This document shows, piece by piece, positions 1-7,861 of a DNA stretch of 64,000 nucleotides. Under the pieces are notes generated by a model. The model made no database searches, was not told the DNA's origin, and was given only the letters and a program-made list of their open reading frames with translations. The stretch is taken from assembly GCF_021504595.1 (NCBI RefSeq), contig NZ_JACSGT010000001.1, positions 2,976,001-3,040,000 of the forward strand, given 5' to 3'. The DNA comes from Chryseobacterium indicum (GTDB taxonomy: Bacteria; Bacteroidota; Bacteroidia; Flavobacteriales; Weeksellaceae). The position numbers were made by a program, and so were the translations under genes. Each line of letters starts with the position of its first letter. Positions within the stretch are counted from its first letter, which is position 1.

Positions 1-1836
1 GGTTTTACAAATGATGTTTGGAAATTTGATTATTCTACCAAAACCTGGCAACAAATGCAAGGCGGAGGTATTGATAAGACAGGATATTATGGGACTCAGA
101 ATTTATCTACAAACCAGACAAGACCAGGATCTAGATCTCCTAGTGCTTTTTGGATGGATAAATATGACAGATTGTGGATCTATTCTGGGGTAGGTTTTGG
201 GGAAAATACAGGAAGCTCTACTAATATACTTTTTGATTTATGGTATTACGATACCAAACTAAATGCTTGGTTTTGGGGAGATGGTTACAAAACATCTTTC
301 AATTTGAGTAATATAGAATTGCACTATTATGATGAGAATCGTCCTATTTGTAGTTCAAATCAGTATGAAAATAGAAATTCCTTCAATTGGAACAATGGTT
401 TTTATTATATTGGGCCATCGCTTGTGAGTACGAATTATTCTACGAACCAAATATGGAAGCTGGATACGAGTAACATTTTACCACAATACAGTTTTATAGA
501 AGGATATACACGATTTAATATAAATGGTGGAAATTGTGACAATCTAACTACACCATTTACAGGATTAAAGTTAAAAGCACAAAATAATAATGGTACATTT
601 TCCGAAAGTTTATCAAATCAACAGGGTTATTATAGAATTATATTAAACAACCTTCCCCAAACTACATTAACTCCAGAATTAGAAAATCCTCAATATTTTA
701 ATGTTACACCATCAACAGTTAATGTTTCGTTTAATAATGGCAATTCTTTTATTCAAGACTTTTGTATAACTCCAAATGGCACACACAACGATCTTGAGGT
801 AAAGATTATTCCATTAAATCAGGCAAGACCAGGCTTTGTAGCTAATTATAAAATTGTTTATTTCAATAAAGGTAATACAATATTATCAGGAAGTGTTAAT
901 GTAAGCTATCCAAATAATAAAGTTGTGTATCAGAGTTCAATGCCAGTATTTGATACCCATCAAAACAATATTCTTACATGGGATTTTACAAACCTTGCTC
1001 CTTTTCAGCAGAAAGAAATATTGGTCAATTTCACAGTAAATACTCCTACAAATCCCACAAGCCCGGTGAACGTGGGAGATATACTTTCCTTCACGTCAAA
1101 TATTCTCCCGGTTGCTAATGATGAAACTCCCAATGATAATACTTTTGGGTTACGCCAGACTGTAGTTAATTCTGTTGATCCAAATGATAAAATATGTTTG
1201 GAAGGTACTGCTATTGATCAGAGTATGGCAGGTAATTATCTTACGTATCTCATTCGGTTTGAAAATACGGGAACAGCCAATGCTGTTAATATAACTCTAA
1301 AAGATGTAATAGATACTACAAAGTTTGATGTAGAAAGTATTAAACCTAAAAGTGCTTCTCACCCATATAGAATGATAATTAATGATGGAAATAAGATGCA
1401 GGTGTTTTTTGAAAACATTCAACTCCCGTTTCAGCCAGCCGATCAAAGACATGGTTATTTTTTGTTCAAGATTAAATCTAAAGCATCCATATCAGCGGGT
1501 GATATTCTTAGAAACAAAGCAGAAATTTATTTTGATTATAATTCTCCTGTAATTACTAATGAATATCAAACTTTGGTACAGGGATCATTATCTACCAATG
1601 AAATTTTGGACGATGTTAACTTAACTCTTTATCCGAATCCAGTTTCAGGTGTATTGAATATAAAAGCTAAAGAGCAAATAAAAAAAGTTGAAATTTTTGA
1701 TGCCTCAGGAAGACTTGTAAAAATAGTAATAGGAAATGATAACTTAATTAATGTTTCAGAATTCAAAACAGGAAATTATTTAATAAAAATAAATACAACT
1801 CAAAAAATTTATACAACTAAGTTTGTTAAAAAATAA
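1..1836 (+). CDS. Secreted kelch/DUF7619-like protein with type IX sorting domain (5' truncated)
   Basis: The reading frame is open from base 1, so the true start lies outside the window. The first codons read GFTNDVWKFDYSTKTW, a kelch-type repeat blade, and a second blade follows (DLWYYDTKLNAWFW). The middle (bases about 780-1590) is a beta-rich repeat region resembling DUF11/DUF7619 modules of Bacteroidota surface proteins, with a VDPNDK motif and a FENTGTANA segment. The last 80 residues form a type IX secretion sorting domain (LYPNPVSG, then KKVEIFDASGRLVK, ending KFVKK). The protein is therefore expected to be exported across the outer membrane and released or surface-anchored. Its ligand or activity cannot be told from the sequence. 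A strong hairpin terminator follows about 95 bp downstream. It has no evident link to the biosynthetic cluster. Confidence 0.85.
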   Translation, partial: GFTNDVWKFDYSTKTWQQMQGGGIDKTGYYGTQNLSTNQTRPGSRSPSAFWMDKYDRLWIYSGVGFGENTGSSTNILFDLWYYDTKLNAWFWGDGYKTSFNLSNIELHYYDENRPICSSNQYENRNSFNWNNGFYYIGPSLVSTNYSTNQIWKLDTSNILPQYSFIEGYTRFNINGGNCDNLTTPFTGLKLKAQNNNGTFSESLSNQQGYYRIILNNLPQTTLTPELENPQYFNVTPSTVNVSFNNGNSFIQDFCITPNGTHNDLEVKIIPLNQARPGFVANYKIVYFNKGNTILSGSVNVSYPNNKVVYQSSMPVFDTHQNNILTWDFTNLAPFQQKEILVNFTVNTPTNPTSPVNVGDILSFTSNILPVANDETPNDNTFGLRQTVVNSVDPNDKICLEGTAIDQSMAGNYLTYLIRFENTGTANAVNITLKDVIDTTKFDVESIKPKSASHPYRMIINDGNKMQVFFENIQLPFQPADQRHGYFLFKIKSKASISAGDILRNKAEIYFDYNSPVITNEYQTLVQGSLSTNEILDDVNLTLYPNPVSGVLNIKAKEQIKKVEIFDASGRLVKIVIGNDNLINVSEFKTGNYLIKINTTQKIYTTKFVKK

Positions 1837-1929
1837 AATATGGAGCCTTATAAAATGGTTCGATACTCACGATAACGGTTTGATAATCAAAGGTAAGTGG
1901 TCCGAGACATGACCTGCCATACACCCAAT

Positions 1930-1961
1930 AAAAGTACACTTTTCAAAAGTGTACTTTTTTT
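1930..1961 (+). terminator. Rho-independent terminator of the sorting-domain protein gene
   Basis: A near-perfect inverted repeat (AAAAGTACACTTTT, one-base centre, AAAAGTGTACTTTT) runs into a T tract. It lies about 95 bp after the stop codon at 1836. The A tract on the other side means it could also work for transcripts on the minus strand. Confidence 0.8.
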
Positions 1962-2014
1962 ACATCAGATTTTAATTTCAAAAAATTAAAAGGATAAGTA
2001 TCAAAATGTGGGGA

Positions 2015-2160
2015 CTAAGCAAAAAGTTTAGCTAATCTGAATAAGAAAAACACTCTGTTTTTTATACCTCTCAGGTGCAGTCTGAAATTTTTGTTTTCAC
2101 ATTAAAAAATTCCGAAGCGGCATTGGTTATTCTTTTATAAAATAATTTAAATATCCGTAA
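2015..2160 (-). pseudogene. Decayed 3' end of an ISAon1-like transposase
   Basis: Read on the minus strand, 2160 down to 2015 gives KRITNAASEFFNVKTKIS, then after a frameshift LRGIKNRVFFLFRLAKLFA and a stop. This matches the C-terminal pattern I know from ISAon1-type transposases of Bacteroidota (a TNASAESFNAKIK block, then an RGVRxxxFFLFRLxKL block). The two blocks are in different frames and sequence upstream to about 2290 is full of stops, so this is a remnant. I could not define terminal repeats. It shows past mobile-element activity beside the E1/LuxR/GNAT locus. Confidence 0.55.
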
Positions 2161-2358
2161 TGAACTAACGAGATTCTCAATAGCTTAATTGTTTTATCTT
2201 TTAAGGCTATTAAGTGTTGTTAAAATTGATGAAATTCTCTGCCCAGACATTTGAAAATAATTGCTAGCCTTTACATGGCGGCAAATTGGAAATGATCTTT
2301 ATTAGAAAAAAAATTAAGTGTTGTACTAGATTCCGAGAATAATTTAGAAATTATTCAG

Positions 2359-2378
2359 AACTACACTTTTGTGTAGTT
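2359..2378. promoter_or_regulatory. Palindromic operator-like site upstream of the E1 gene
   Basis: AACTACAC-TTTT-GTGTAGTT is a perfect 8-bp inverted repeat around TTTT, centred 42 bp before the E1 start codon. The same 18-bp core occurs at the centre of the large hairpin before the GNAT gene (4057-4112) and in the copy at 33870-33925. Recurrence in front of two neighbouring genes, with a LuxR-type regulator between them, suggests a regulator binding site. A repeated extragenic palindrome is the alternative. Confidence 0.55.
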
Positions 2379-2410
2379 TTTAGTTTGTTTCTATTAATTA
2401 AATTTGTTAT

Positions 2411-3160
2411 ATGGAGAAACGTTATAGTAGAAATAGACTTTATTTAACAAGTGATGATCAGAATTTACTTAAAAATTATCCAATTTTTTTAGGAGGTGCC
2501 GGAATAGGTAGTATAATTGCAGAAAATCTACTTAGATTTGGTTTTGAAACTATTACCATCGTTGATGGGGATACCGTAGAATTATCAAATCTGAATAGAC
2601 AAAATTATACCGAAAAAGATATTGCGAAACCCAAAGTTGAGGCTTTAAAAGAAAGATTACTTTCGATCAATAGTAATGCGAAAATTTCTATCCATAATTG
2701 CTTTATCGATCCAGATAATTTGCGAGAACTTATAAAAGGGCATAAAATAGCTGTTAATGCGTTAGATTTTACTTCTGAAATCCCTTTGTTATTTGATCAA
2801 GTGTGTCAGGAAAACAGAATTCCTGTTATACATCCTTATAATTTAGGTTGGGGTGCTTTAGTAATGGTAATTGCTGAAACTTTAGGACTGGATTCTCTAA
2901 AAAAAGAAGACGAAATCTTTAATGAAGTGAATGTGGTACAATATGTTTCTAGTCATATGAGATATTGGGGAAACCCTCAAAAATGGTTAGAGGATATTAT
3001 TGATAAATACATCAATGAAAATAAACAGCTTCCTCCTCCTCAATTATCAATTGCTTCTTTTCTAGCTGCTGCAATGTGTACTAGAATAGCTTTCAATATT
3101 GCTACAAACCAGCCAATTAAAAAATTTCCTGAGTTTTATTTAACAACTTTAGATCATTAG
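2411..3160 (+). CDS. ThiF/MoeB/HesA-family E1-like adenylyltransferase
   Basis: This 249-residue protein should activate a carboxylate, typically a peptide or small-protein C-terminus, as an acyl-adenylate. It has the E1 signature in order: RYSRN at 4-8 (arginine finger region), the nucleotide-binding glycine loop GGAGIGS at 28-34, and DGDTVELSNLNRQ at 52-64, followed by KPK at 73-75. The C-terminal zinc-binding CxxC pairs of MoeB are absent and no obvious catalytic cysteine can be assigned, so it resembles short E1 enzymes of RiPP pathways (MccB, PaaA) more than sulfur-carrier enzymes. No E2, JAB protease or ubiquitin-like partner is nearby. A small NHLP-like peptide gene lies 1.7 kb downstream and could be the substrate; that link is inference. 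An operator-like palindrome sits just upstream. Confidence 0.8.
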   Translation: MEKRYSRNRLYLTSDDQNLLKNYPIFLGGAGIGSIIAENLLRFGFETITIVDGDTVELSNLNRQNYTEKDIAKPKVEALKERLLSINSNAKISIHNCFIDPDNLRELIKGHKIAVNALDFTSEIPLLFDQVCQENRIPVIHPYNLGWGALVMVIAETLGLDSLKKEDEIFNEVNVVQYVSSHMRYWGNPQKWLEDIIDKYINENKQLPPPQLSIASFLAAAMCTRIAFNIATNQPIKKFPEFYLTTLDH

Positions 3161-3169
3161 ATTTTTTTG

Positions 3170-3934
3170 TTATATCAATTTATTATTCACAGCATAAGCA
3201 ATTGCTTCTGTAATACTTCCGACTTCTAATCTTTCAAATAATTTTCTACGGTGGAATTTTACAGTGTCGGGAGAAACAAATATAGTTTCTGCTATTTCAT
3301 TAATAGTAAAACCTCTTGCACAGAGTTGTAATATTTCTAGTTCTCTTTTAGATAATGTTACTTTTTGCTCAGCCTCCCAAATCCCTCTTTCTAAACTATA
3401 ATGGTAAACTTTATTCTCTCCATTTCTGTATATTTTAATGTTTCCGGCCTGTTTCTCAGAAGAAAGAGAAATGAGGCATATTGCCTTCCATATTTTTCCT
3501 TCCTTATTCAAAAGCAAAGGAGTGAGCTTTTGATTAATTAATATTTTTTTTCCCTCTTTGTTAATGAGATGAAAATCATACGAAATAGTATATTCCAAAC
3601 GATTTTCTAACGGAATAGTCTCATAAAAACTAAATCCGGCATCATTTATTTTAAGTAAAAGCTGTAAATCTTTTTCCGGAACATTTTTGAAATAAAAGGC
3701 ATACCCCATATCCAATACCTGTTCCGGTGTATTGCCGCTTAAAAACAATGGATTATCAGAGACATATTCGAATCCCTGTTTCATATAATCTATTACATAA
3801 ATACTTGTATAAGTTGCTCTTGCGAACGCCTTTAAGGAGTCTAAGTAACTAAATTTTTGCTGACTTTCTTCCTGAGATATGTCATTAATGATATTTCTGT
3901 GATCAAAGAAAGAATTTACATCATCTTTATTCAT
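3170..3934 (-). CDS. LuxR-type transcriptional regulator with N-terminal PAS-like region
   Basis: The protein has 254 residues. The last 65 form a GerE/LuxR helix-turn-helix: LSKRELEILQLCARGFTINE, then IAETIFVSPDTVKFHRRKLF, then a terminal helix. Residues about 50-165 look like a PAS sensor fold as in Bacteroidota LuxR-family regulators with an N-terminal PAS domain. No response-regulator receiver domain is present. It is convergent with the E1 gene (9 bp apart) and divergent from the GNAT gene across a 244-bp region containing a 26-bp hairpin. A candidate -7 box TATATTTG lies at 3956-3949 on its strand. Its placement makes it the obvious candidate to bind the ACTACAC-TTTT-GTGTAGT sites, which is inference. 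Confidence 0.85.
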   Translation of the reverse strand: MNKDDVNSFFDHRNIINDISQEESQQKFSYLDSLKAFARATYTSIYVIDYMKQGFEYVSDNPLFLSGNTPEQVLDMGYAFYFKNVPEKDLQLLLKINDAGFSFYETIPLENRLEYTISYDFHLINKEGKKILINQKLTPLLLNKEGKIWKAICLISLSSEKQAGNIKIYRNGENKVYHYSLERGIWEAEQKVTLSKRELEILQLCARGFTINEIAETIFVSPDTVKFHRRKLFERLEVGSITEAIAYAVNNKLI

Positions 3935-3948
3935 TTATCAATTTTATA

Positions 3949-3956
3949 CAAATATA
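3949..3956 (-). promoter_or_regulatory. Candidate -7 element for the LuxR-type gene
   Basis: On the minus strand this reads TATATTTG, an exact fit to the Bacteroidota TAnnTTTG -7 consensus, 14 bp before the start codon. No clear -33 TTG is present at the expected spacing, so support is weak. Confidence 0.35.
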
Positions 3957-4056
3957 ATGTAAAAGTAATATAATTCATACGGTTTGTGATATATAGATGT
4001 AATAGAATTGTAATTTATCTCGAATGTGAATAATATTACAAATTAATAGATTCTGT

Positions 4057-4112
4057 TTTCATTGTAAATCAGTAAACTACACTTTTGTGTAGTTTACTGA
4101 TTTACAATGAAA
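4057..4112. promoter_or_regulatory. Perfect 26-bp hairpin/palindrome in the divergent LuxR-GNAT promoter region
   Basis: The left arm 4057-4082 and right arm 4087-4112 are exact reverse complements around a TTTT loop, with the 18-bp core ACTACACTTTTGTGTAGT at the centre. It lies about 45-95 bp before the -7-like box of the GNAT gene, a usual place for an activator site. It is not followed by a T tract, so a terminator role is unlikely. A diverged copy at 33870-33925 keeps the stem perfect through three paired substitutions. It may be a binding site for the adjacent LuxR-type protein or an RNA/cruciform structure. Confidence 0.8.
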
Positions 4113-4152
4113 TACTACAATTTAGGGTAGCGTGAATGATAATCTTGCCAAG

Positions 4153-4160
4153 TAGTTTTG
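4153..4160 (+). promoter_or_regulatory. Candidate -7 promoter element of the GNAT gene
   Basis: TAGTTTTG fits TAnnTTTG and lies 18 bp before the start codon. There is no TTG at the -33 spacing, as expected for an activator-dependent promoter. The element is retained unchanged in the displaced copy at 33966-33973. Confidence 0.4.
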
Positions 4161-4178
4161 TGAAAAAAATAACCCGAG

Positions 4179-4835
4179 ATGAGAATCACACAAAATTATT
4201 TAGAGCAACTGGAGCTAAACCAACTTTCGGAGCTTGCAAAATTCGTAGTAGAAGAAAATTTCAATCATCATTGTGATGAGGATATTGCAACAATACTCAG
4301 TTTTAATCTAGATATATTGAATACATATTATGAAGAACTAAGTTATTTTGAAGATTCTAAAACTTTTGTTTCTAAAGATGAAAGAGGGAATTTTTACGGA
4401 TCAATTAGGCTGATTAAATGGAATTATAAAATACAGCTTCCAATACAAAAATTATTCAATATTAATTTATTGGAAATCATAAAGCTAAAAAGTATTTCTT
4501 CAGTATGGCATATTGGTAGATTTGCAACAAGTAAGAATAATTCAGATCGCTTTTTATTTAAAAAACTTATGATGTATGCTATAGCGCCTATATGTACATA
4601 CAATAATAGCATTGGCTTTGCAGAATGCGACAATAAACTTTTAAGAGCAATGAACTTAATGGGAATACAAACAGAAACTTTAGGTAATTCTATTACCTAT
4701 TTGGGATCGGAAACCATTCCAATATCAATTGAAAAAGAAGGTGTAATAGATTTTTTTAATGCAAATTATGATTTACTAGACGCCAACTATTTGGATCAAC
4801 TGAAAAGAAATCAATTATATAATGAAACTTACTGA
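4179..4835 (+). CDS. GNAT-fold protein resembling autoinducer/N-acyl amino acid synthases
   Basis: This 218-residue protein is not firmly recognised. The central region SSVWHIGRFATSK (about 108-120) resembles the E-x-x-R-hAV strand of LuxI and FeeM-type acyl synthases, and the stretch from AECDNKLLRAMNLMG through TLGNSITYLGSETIPISI resembles their C-terminal half, where an LxRxLxxLG-like helix is followed by a strand and a GxxxxPxxI tail. The residues around 40-65 could form the acyl-donor face. If correct, it would make a small acylated signal or acyl-amino acid from a thioester donor. It is divergent from a LuxR-type regulator and its 3' end overlaps the NHLP-like gene by 14 bp, so the two are translationally coupled. 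A generic GNAT acyltransferase acting on the peptide is the main alternative. Confidence 0.5.
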   Translation: MRITQNYLEQLELNQLSELAKFVVEENFNHHCDEDIATILSFNLDILNTYYEELSYFEDSKTFVSKDERGNFYGSIRLIKWNYKIQLPIQKLFNINLLEIIKLKSISSVWHIGRFATSKNNSDRFLFKKLMMYAIAPICTYNNSIGFAECDNKLLRAMNLMGIQTETLGNSITYLGSETIPISIEKEGVIDFFNANYDLLDANYLDQLKRNQLYNETY

Positions 4836-5076
4836 AGAACAAAGAAAGGGACAAAGAATATTATTTAAAATAATAAGTGAAGCATGGGAAAATGAGAGCT
4901 TTAAAAAAGCACTTATTGATAATCCAGAAGAAACAATATCTAACTTTTTAGGGCAAAAGATACCTTTTAATAAAAAAATAATAGTTACTGACCAATCTAA
5001 TCAGGATTATTTATATATAAATATACCAGTCAAACCACATGATAAAGATGCTGATGATCATTTGTTTAATGAGTAG
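4822..5076 (+). CDS. Small NHLP-like leader peptide protein (possible RiPP precursor)
   Basis: This 84-residue product overlaps the GNAT gene by 14 bp in a different frame. Its pattern (KIISEAWENESFKKALIDNP, then a short helix, IPFNKKIIVTDQSNQDYLYI, then NIPVKP) is that of nitrile-hydratase-alpha-like (NHLP, TIGR03793-type) leader peptides: a helix with an A-W-x-D/E-x-x-F-K motif, then a P-x-x-x-K-I/V strand and a terminal I-P. The tail after the leader-like part, HDKDADDHLFNE, is acidic, has no Cys and lacks a Gly-Gly cleavage motif. It may be a modified-peptide precursor for the GNAT and E1 proteins, or a carrier-like protein. No radical SAM, LanM or YcaO enzyme is in the window. Confidence 0.6.
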   Translation: MKLTEEQRKGQRILFKIISEAWENESFKKALIDNPEETISNFLGQKIPFNKKIIVTDQSNQDYLYINIPVKPHDKDADDHLFNE

Positions 5077-5423
5077 ATGATTGAAGAGAAGGCTAAACAA
5101 AAGTGTAGTTATATATACAATCATACTAAACCACTAATTTGTGTAGCAGTTGTGATATTTTAAGTAAATATCTTTGGATTGTTAAGATTAATGAATTATC
5201 GGTTTAAAGAAGTTTAAATAGCACAGTAATTAATTTAAATGAATATTATTTTATAAAACGAGATAAAACTAAAAGAAATATCATTGTATTAATGAATGAA
5301 ACATTTTTAAGATTGTTTTTAAAAATAAAATTCTTAAAACTTTTTCAATAAACTGATTTTTTTAATCCATAAAAATATTGCCTACTAAAATTAATAATTA
5401 TACAATTAAGATTCAAAGTTAAT
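5077..5423. other. AT-rich intergenic region with operator half-sites
   Basis: The first 75 bp contain AAAAGTGTAGTT (5099-5110) and TTTGTGTAG (5139-5147), which match one arm plus part of the TTTT centre of the ACTACAC-TTTT-GTGTAGT motif. The rest is AT-rich sequence in which I see no gene, hairpin terminator or clear promoter. Confidence 0.4.
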
Positions 5424-7643
5424 ATGAAAATACAAAAAACACAGCTTATTCTTCTTTTTCTTACTCTGAGTACGATTACGTATGCACAAAAAGCTAAGAA
5501 AGATACTATAAAAAGTATTCAGGAAATTACATTAATTAAAAGAGCATTTGTAAAGAAAAATGATAGATATGTTTTTGATGTTGCACAATCTCCATTAGCA
5601 AAGGGGAACAACGGTTTCGATCTACTCAAAAGTTCTCCTATGGTTTCCAGTATTGATAATAAAACCTTAACAATTTTAGGTAAATCTAACGCTGTTATAT
5701 ATATTAATGGAAAAAAATCGCAACTAAACGGAGAGTCTTTATTAGAATTACTTAAAAATACACCAGGTGAAAATATTTCGAAGATTGAAATAATAACTGT
5801 TCCGGGGAGTGAATTTAATGTTGGTGCGAATGAGGGAATTATTAATGTAGTGATGAAAAAAAGAACCTCGGACGGAATAAACGGAACGTTTAGGATGACG
5901 AATAACCAAGGTTATTACAATAATCCTTCTTCCAGCGTATCTGTGAATTATAGAAAAAATAAGCTTGGTATTAATGTTAATACAAATTATTCTCAATATA
6001 CTTTAAGACAGGCTTTTGTGTTTTCTAACGGAAATCAACAAAACTTTACAACATCGGAAGGTTATATGATGGTTCCTACCAAAAGCTTCGGAGGAAATTT
6101 TGATGTTAATTATGACCTGAACGATCATCACTTTCTGTCCCTCTCTTTTGACTCTAGAGAAGGAAACAGGAACGGACAGATTACAGATCTTGTGAATAAT
6201 GAATACAGCTTCAATGGAAGTGGTTTTAATCTTAACAGAAACAGAACTTTATCCAATACGGATGAAACCTCTGCAAGTAATTCAGCTAACCTGAATTATG
6301 AGTGGAAAACTGATGATAATGGAAGCAATTTTAATGCTAATATAGCTTATCTTCATTATACAAATAAAAATTATGCATATAATAATATCTATTCCATTAA
6401 TGATCAGAATGAAAATATTACTCGCATAAAAGCTTTTAATCAGTCAATCCCTCAAATTATCGATAACTTTTCAGGAACGTTGGATTATGCAAAAAAGTTT
6501 AAAGATGAGCTTTCTCTTTCTGTAGGTGGAAATTTTAATTCTACAAAAACAGATAATGATACTCGTTTTACTGATTTTGTAAGTGGGAATTTTGTAGAAA
6601 ACCAGCAGCAGTCTAATCATTTTATTTATAATGAAAAAATAACAGGGCTTTATGCAACTTTGGCAAAGACATTTAATGAGAAGTTCTCAGGAAAAATAGG
6701 TTCCAGAATCGAGTTTACCAATGCAACCGGTGATGTAGTGAATAAAAATGAGAGTTTTACAAATAACTACAGCAATATTTTACCATATCTGAATTTCAAT
6801 TATGAGATTAATAAAGATCATAATATTTCATATACTTTTTCAAGCAGGGTAAGCAGACCTTCTTTCTGGGCAATTAATCCCACGAGAATTTATCTTACAC
6901 AAAATAATTATGCTCAGAATAACCCGTTCATAAAAGCATCATCTTATTACAGTCAGGAATTGAATTATATGTATAAAAGTGCTTATTTTCTGACATTGGA
7001 TTATATGTATGTAAAAGATGCTCAGGGACAGGTTCCTCTACAGAGAACTTTGCCTGATGGGACGGTGCAGATTCGATATCTTGGTACAAATTACGGAGAC
7101 CACACACAATTGACGGCAACAGTGGGATTACAAAAACAGTTTTTCAAAAATATATGGAATGTAAACGGATATTTTAATTTCTATTATGTTACATATAAAG
7201 GAAATGTAGACACAGATCCTACTACCGGGGATGTATTTTCTCCTTATATTTTAGATCTTAAAAAAACATACGCATTTTTTCAGATTAATAATAGTATAAG
7301 ACTTTCTTCCAAAAAGGACTGGTTTGTAGATGTCAATTACTTTTATCAGACACGAAGACAGATAGAATACGGAAAGCAGATTAAATTATCTTCACTAGAT
7401 ATTGGAATAAAGAAGATCTGGGATGATTGGACGGTTATGGTTAAAGCCAGCGATATTTTTAGAAACTTCATTTTTGCAATTGATAATTTTCAGTCCAATA
7501 CGGGATCTTTTAATAATGTTTATCAGGATCAATATAACAGACAGGTTACTTTAACAGTAACTTACAATTTCGGAAATCAGAAAGTAAAGAGGATAAGAGA
7601 TGTTGAAAGTGCCGATAATTCGATAAAATCCAGAACAAAATAA
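5424..7643 (+). CDS. TonB-dependent-receptor-like outer membrane beta-barrel protein
   Basis: The protein has 739 residues. It starts with a Sec signal peptide (MKIQKTQLILLFLTLS, cleavage after TYAQ). Residues about 45-150 form a plug-like domain (NGFDLLKSSPMVSSID, then VIYINGKKSQLNGES, then KIEIITVPGSEFN). The remainder is a beta-barrel rich in alternating aromatic strands, as in the OMP_b-brl_3 family of Bacteroidota. The N-terminal carboxypeptidase-regulatory-like domain often found in TonB receptors of this phylum is missing. It ends VTVTYNFGN before a short polar tail. The gene has its own upstream region and is 218 bp before the assembly line, so it may take up or export a related compound, but this is position-based inference. 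Its substrate cannot be read. Confidence 0.8.
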   Translation: MKIQKTQLILLFLTLSTITYAQKAKKDTIKSIQEITLIKRAFVKKNDRYVFDVAQSPLAKGNNGFDLLKSSPMVSSIDNKTLTILGKSNAVIYINGKKSQLNGESLLELLKNTPGENISKIEIITVPGSEFNVGANEGIINVVMKKRTSDGINGTFRMTNNQGYYNNPSSSVSVNYRKNKLGINVNTNYSQYTLRQAFVFSNGNQQNFTTSEGYMMVPTKSFGGNFDVNYDLNDHHFLSLSFDSREGNRNGQITDLVNNEYSFNGSGFNLNRNRTLSNTDETSASNSANLNYEWKTDDNGSNFNANIAYLHYTNKNYAYNNIYSINDQNENITRIKAFNQSIPQIIDNFSGTLDYAKKFKDELSLSVGGNFNSTKTDNDTRFTDFVSGNFVENQQQSNHFIYNEKITGLYATLAKTFNEKFSGKIGSRIEFTNATGDVVNKNESFTNNYSNILPYLNFNYEINKDHNISYTFSSRVSRPSFWAINPTRIYLTQNNYAQNNPFIKASSYYSQELNYMYKSAYFLTLDYMYVKDAQGQVPLQRTLPDGTVQIRYLGTNYGDHTQLTATVGLQKQFFKNIWNVNGYFNFYYVTYKGNVDTDPTTGDVFSPYILDLKKTYAFFQINNSIRLSSKKDWFVDVNYFYQTRRQIEYGKQIKLSSLDIGIKKIWDDWTVMVKASDIFRNFIFAIDNFQSNTGSFNNVYQDQYNRQVTLTVTYNFGNQKVKRIRDVESADNSIKSRTK

Positions 7644-7861
7644 TTTCAACGATAAGGTGATCTTAAAGCTGCATTTTTTATTGTAGCCAGGGATTTTTGT
7701 GCCATATATTTTTTTTAAAATCTGAATTGTAAACGTTTAAATTGTTGATAAATAATTGTTTAAAAGAAGACGTTGTTTTCTACGGAAAATAATTTGTTCT
7801 TTTAAAATTACAACCTGTTTAAGGAAATTATAAAAACTAACCCATTCAAAAAAACACCAAT

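Larger units (their letters stand above)
1837..2410. other. Intergenic region: terminator, IS remnant, palindrome
   Basis: This 574-bp stretch holds the terminator at 1930-1961, the transposase remnant at 2015-2160 and the palindrome at 2359-2378. The part between 2160 and 2340 is AT-rich with stops in all frames that I checked, and may be further decayed transposase. The segment 1857-1920 has a higher GC content than its surroundings and remains unexplained. Confidence 0.6.

Noticed and set aside
1857..1868. GGTTCGATACTC as a tRNA T-arm
   Set aside because: No matching acceptor, anticodon arm or CCA end could be folded around it.
2399..2406. TAAATTTG as the -7 box of the E1 gene
   Set aside because: It fits the consensus but lies only 4 bp from the start codon, with no -33 element at the right distance.
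2411..3160. E1-like gene as part of a ubiquitin-like antiphage system
   Set aside because: No E2, JAB protease or ubiquitin-like gene is adjacent; the neighbours fit a regulatory or peptide-modification locus better.
4057..4112. Hairpin as a transcription terminator
   Set aside because: The loop is TTTT but no T tract follows the stem on either strand, and it lies upstream of both divergent genes.
7644..7861. Promoter of the NRPS operon
   Set aside because: A promoter is expected here, but no exact TAnnTTTG with a TTG at proper spacing is present; the nearest match (TAATTTG near 7786) is too weak to list.
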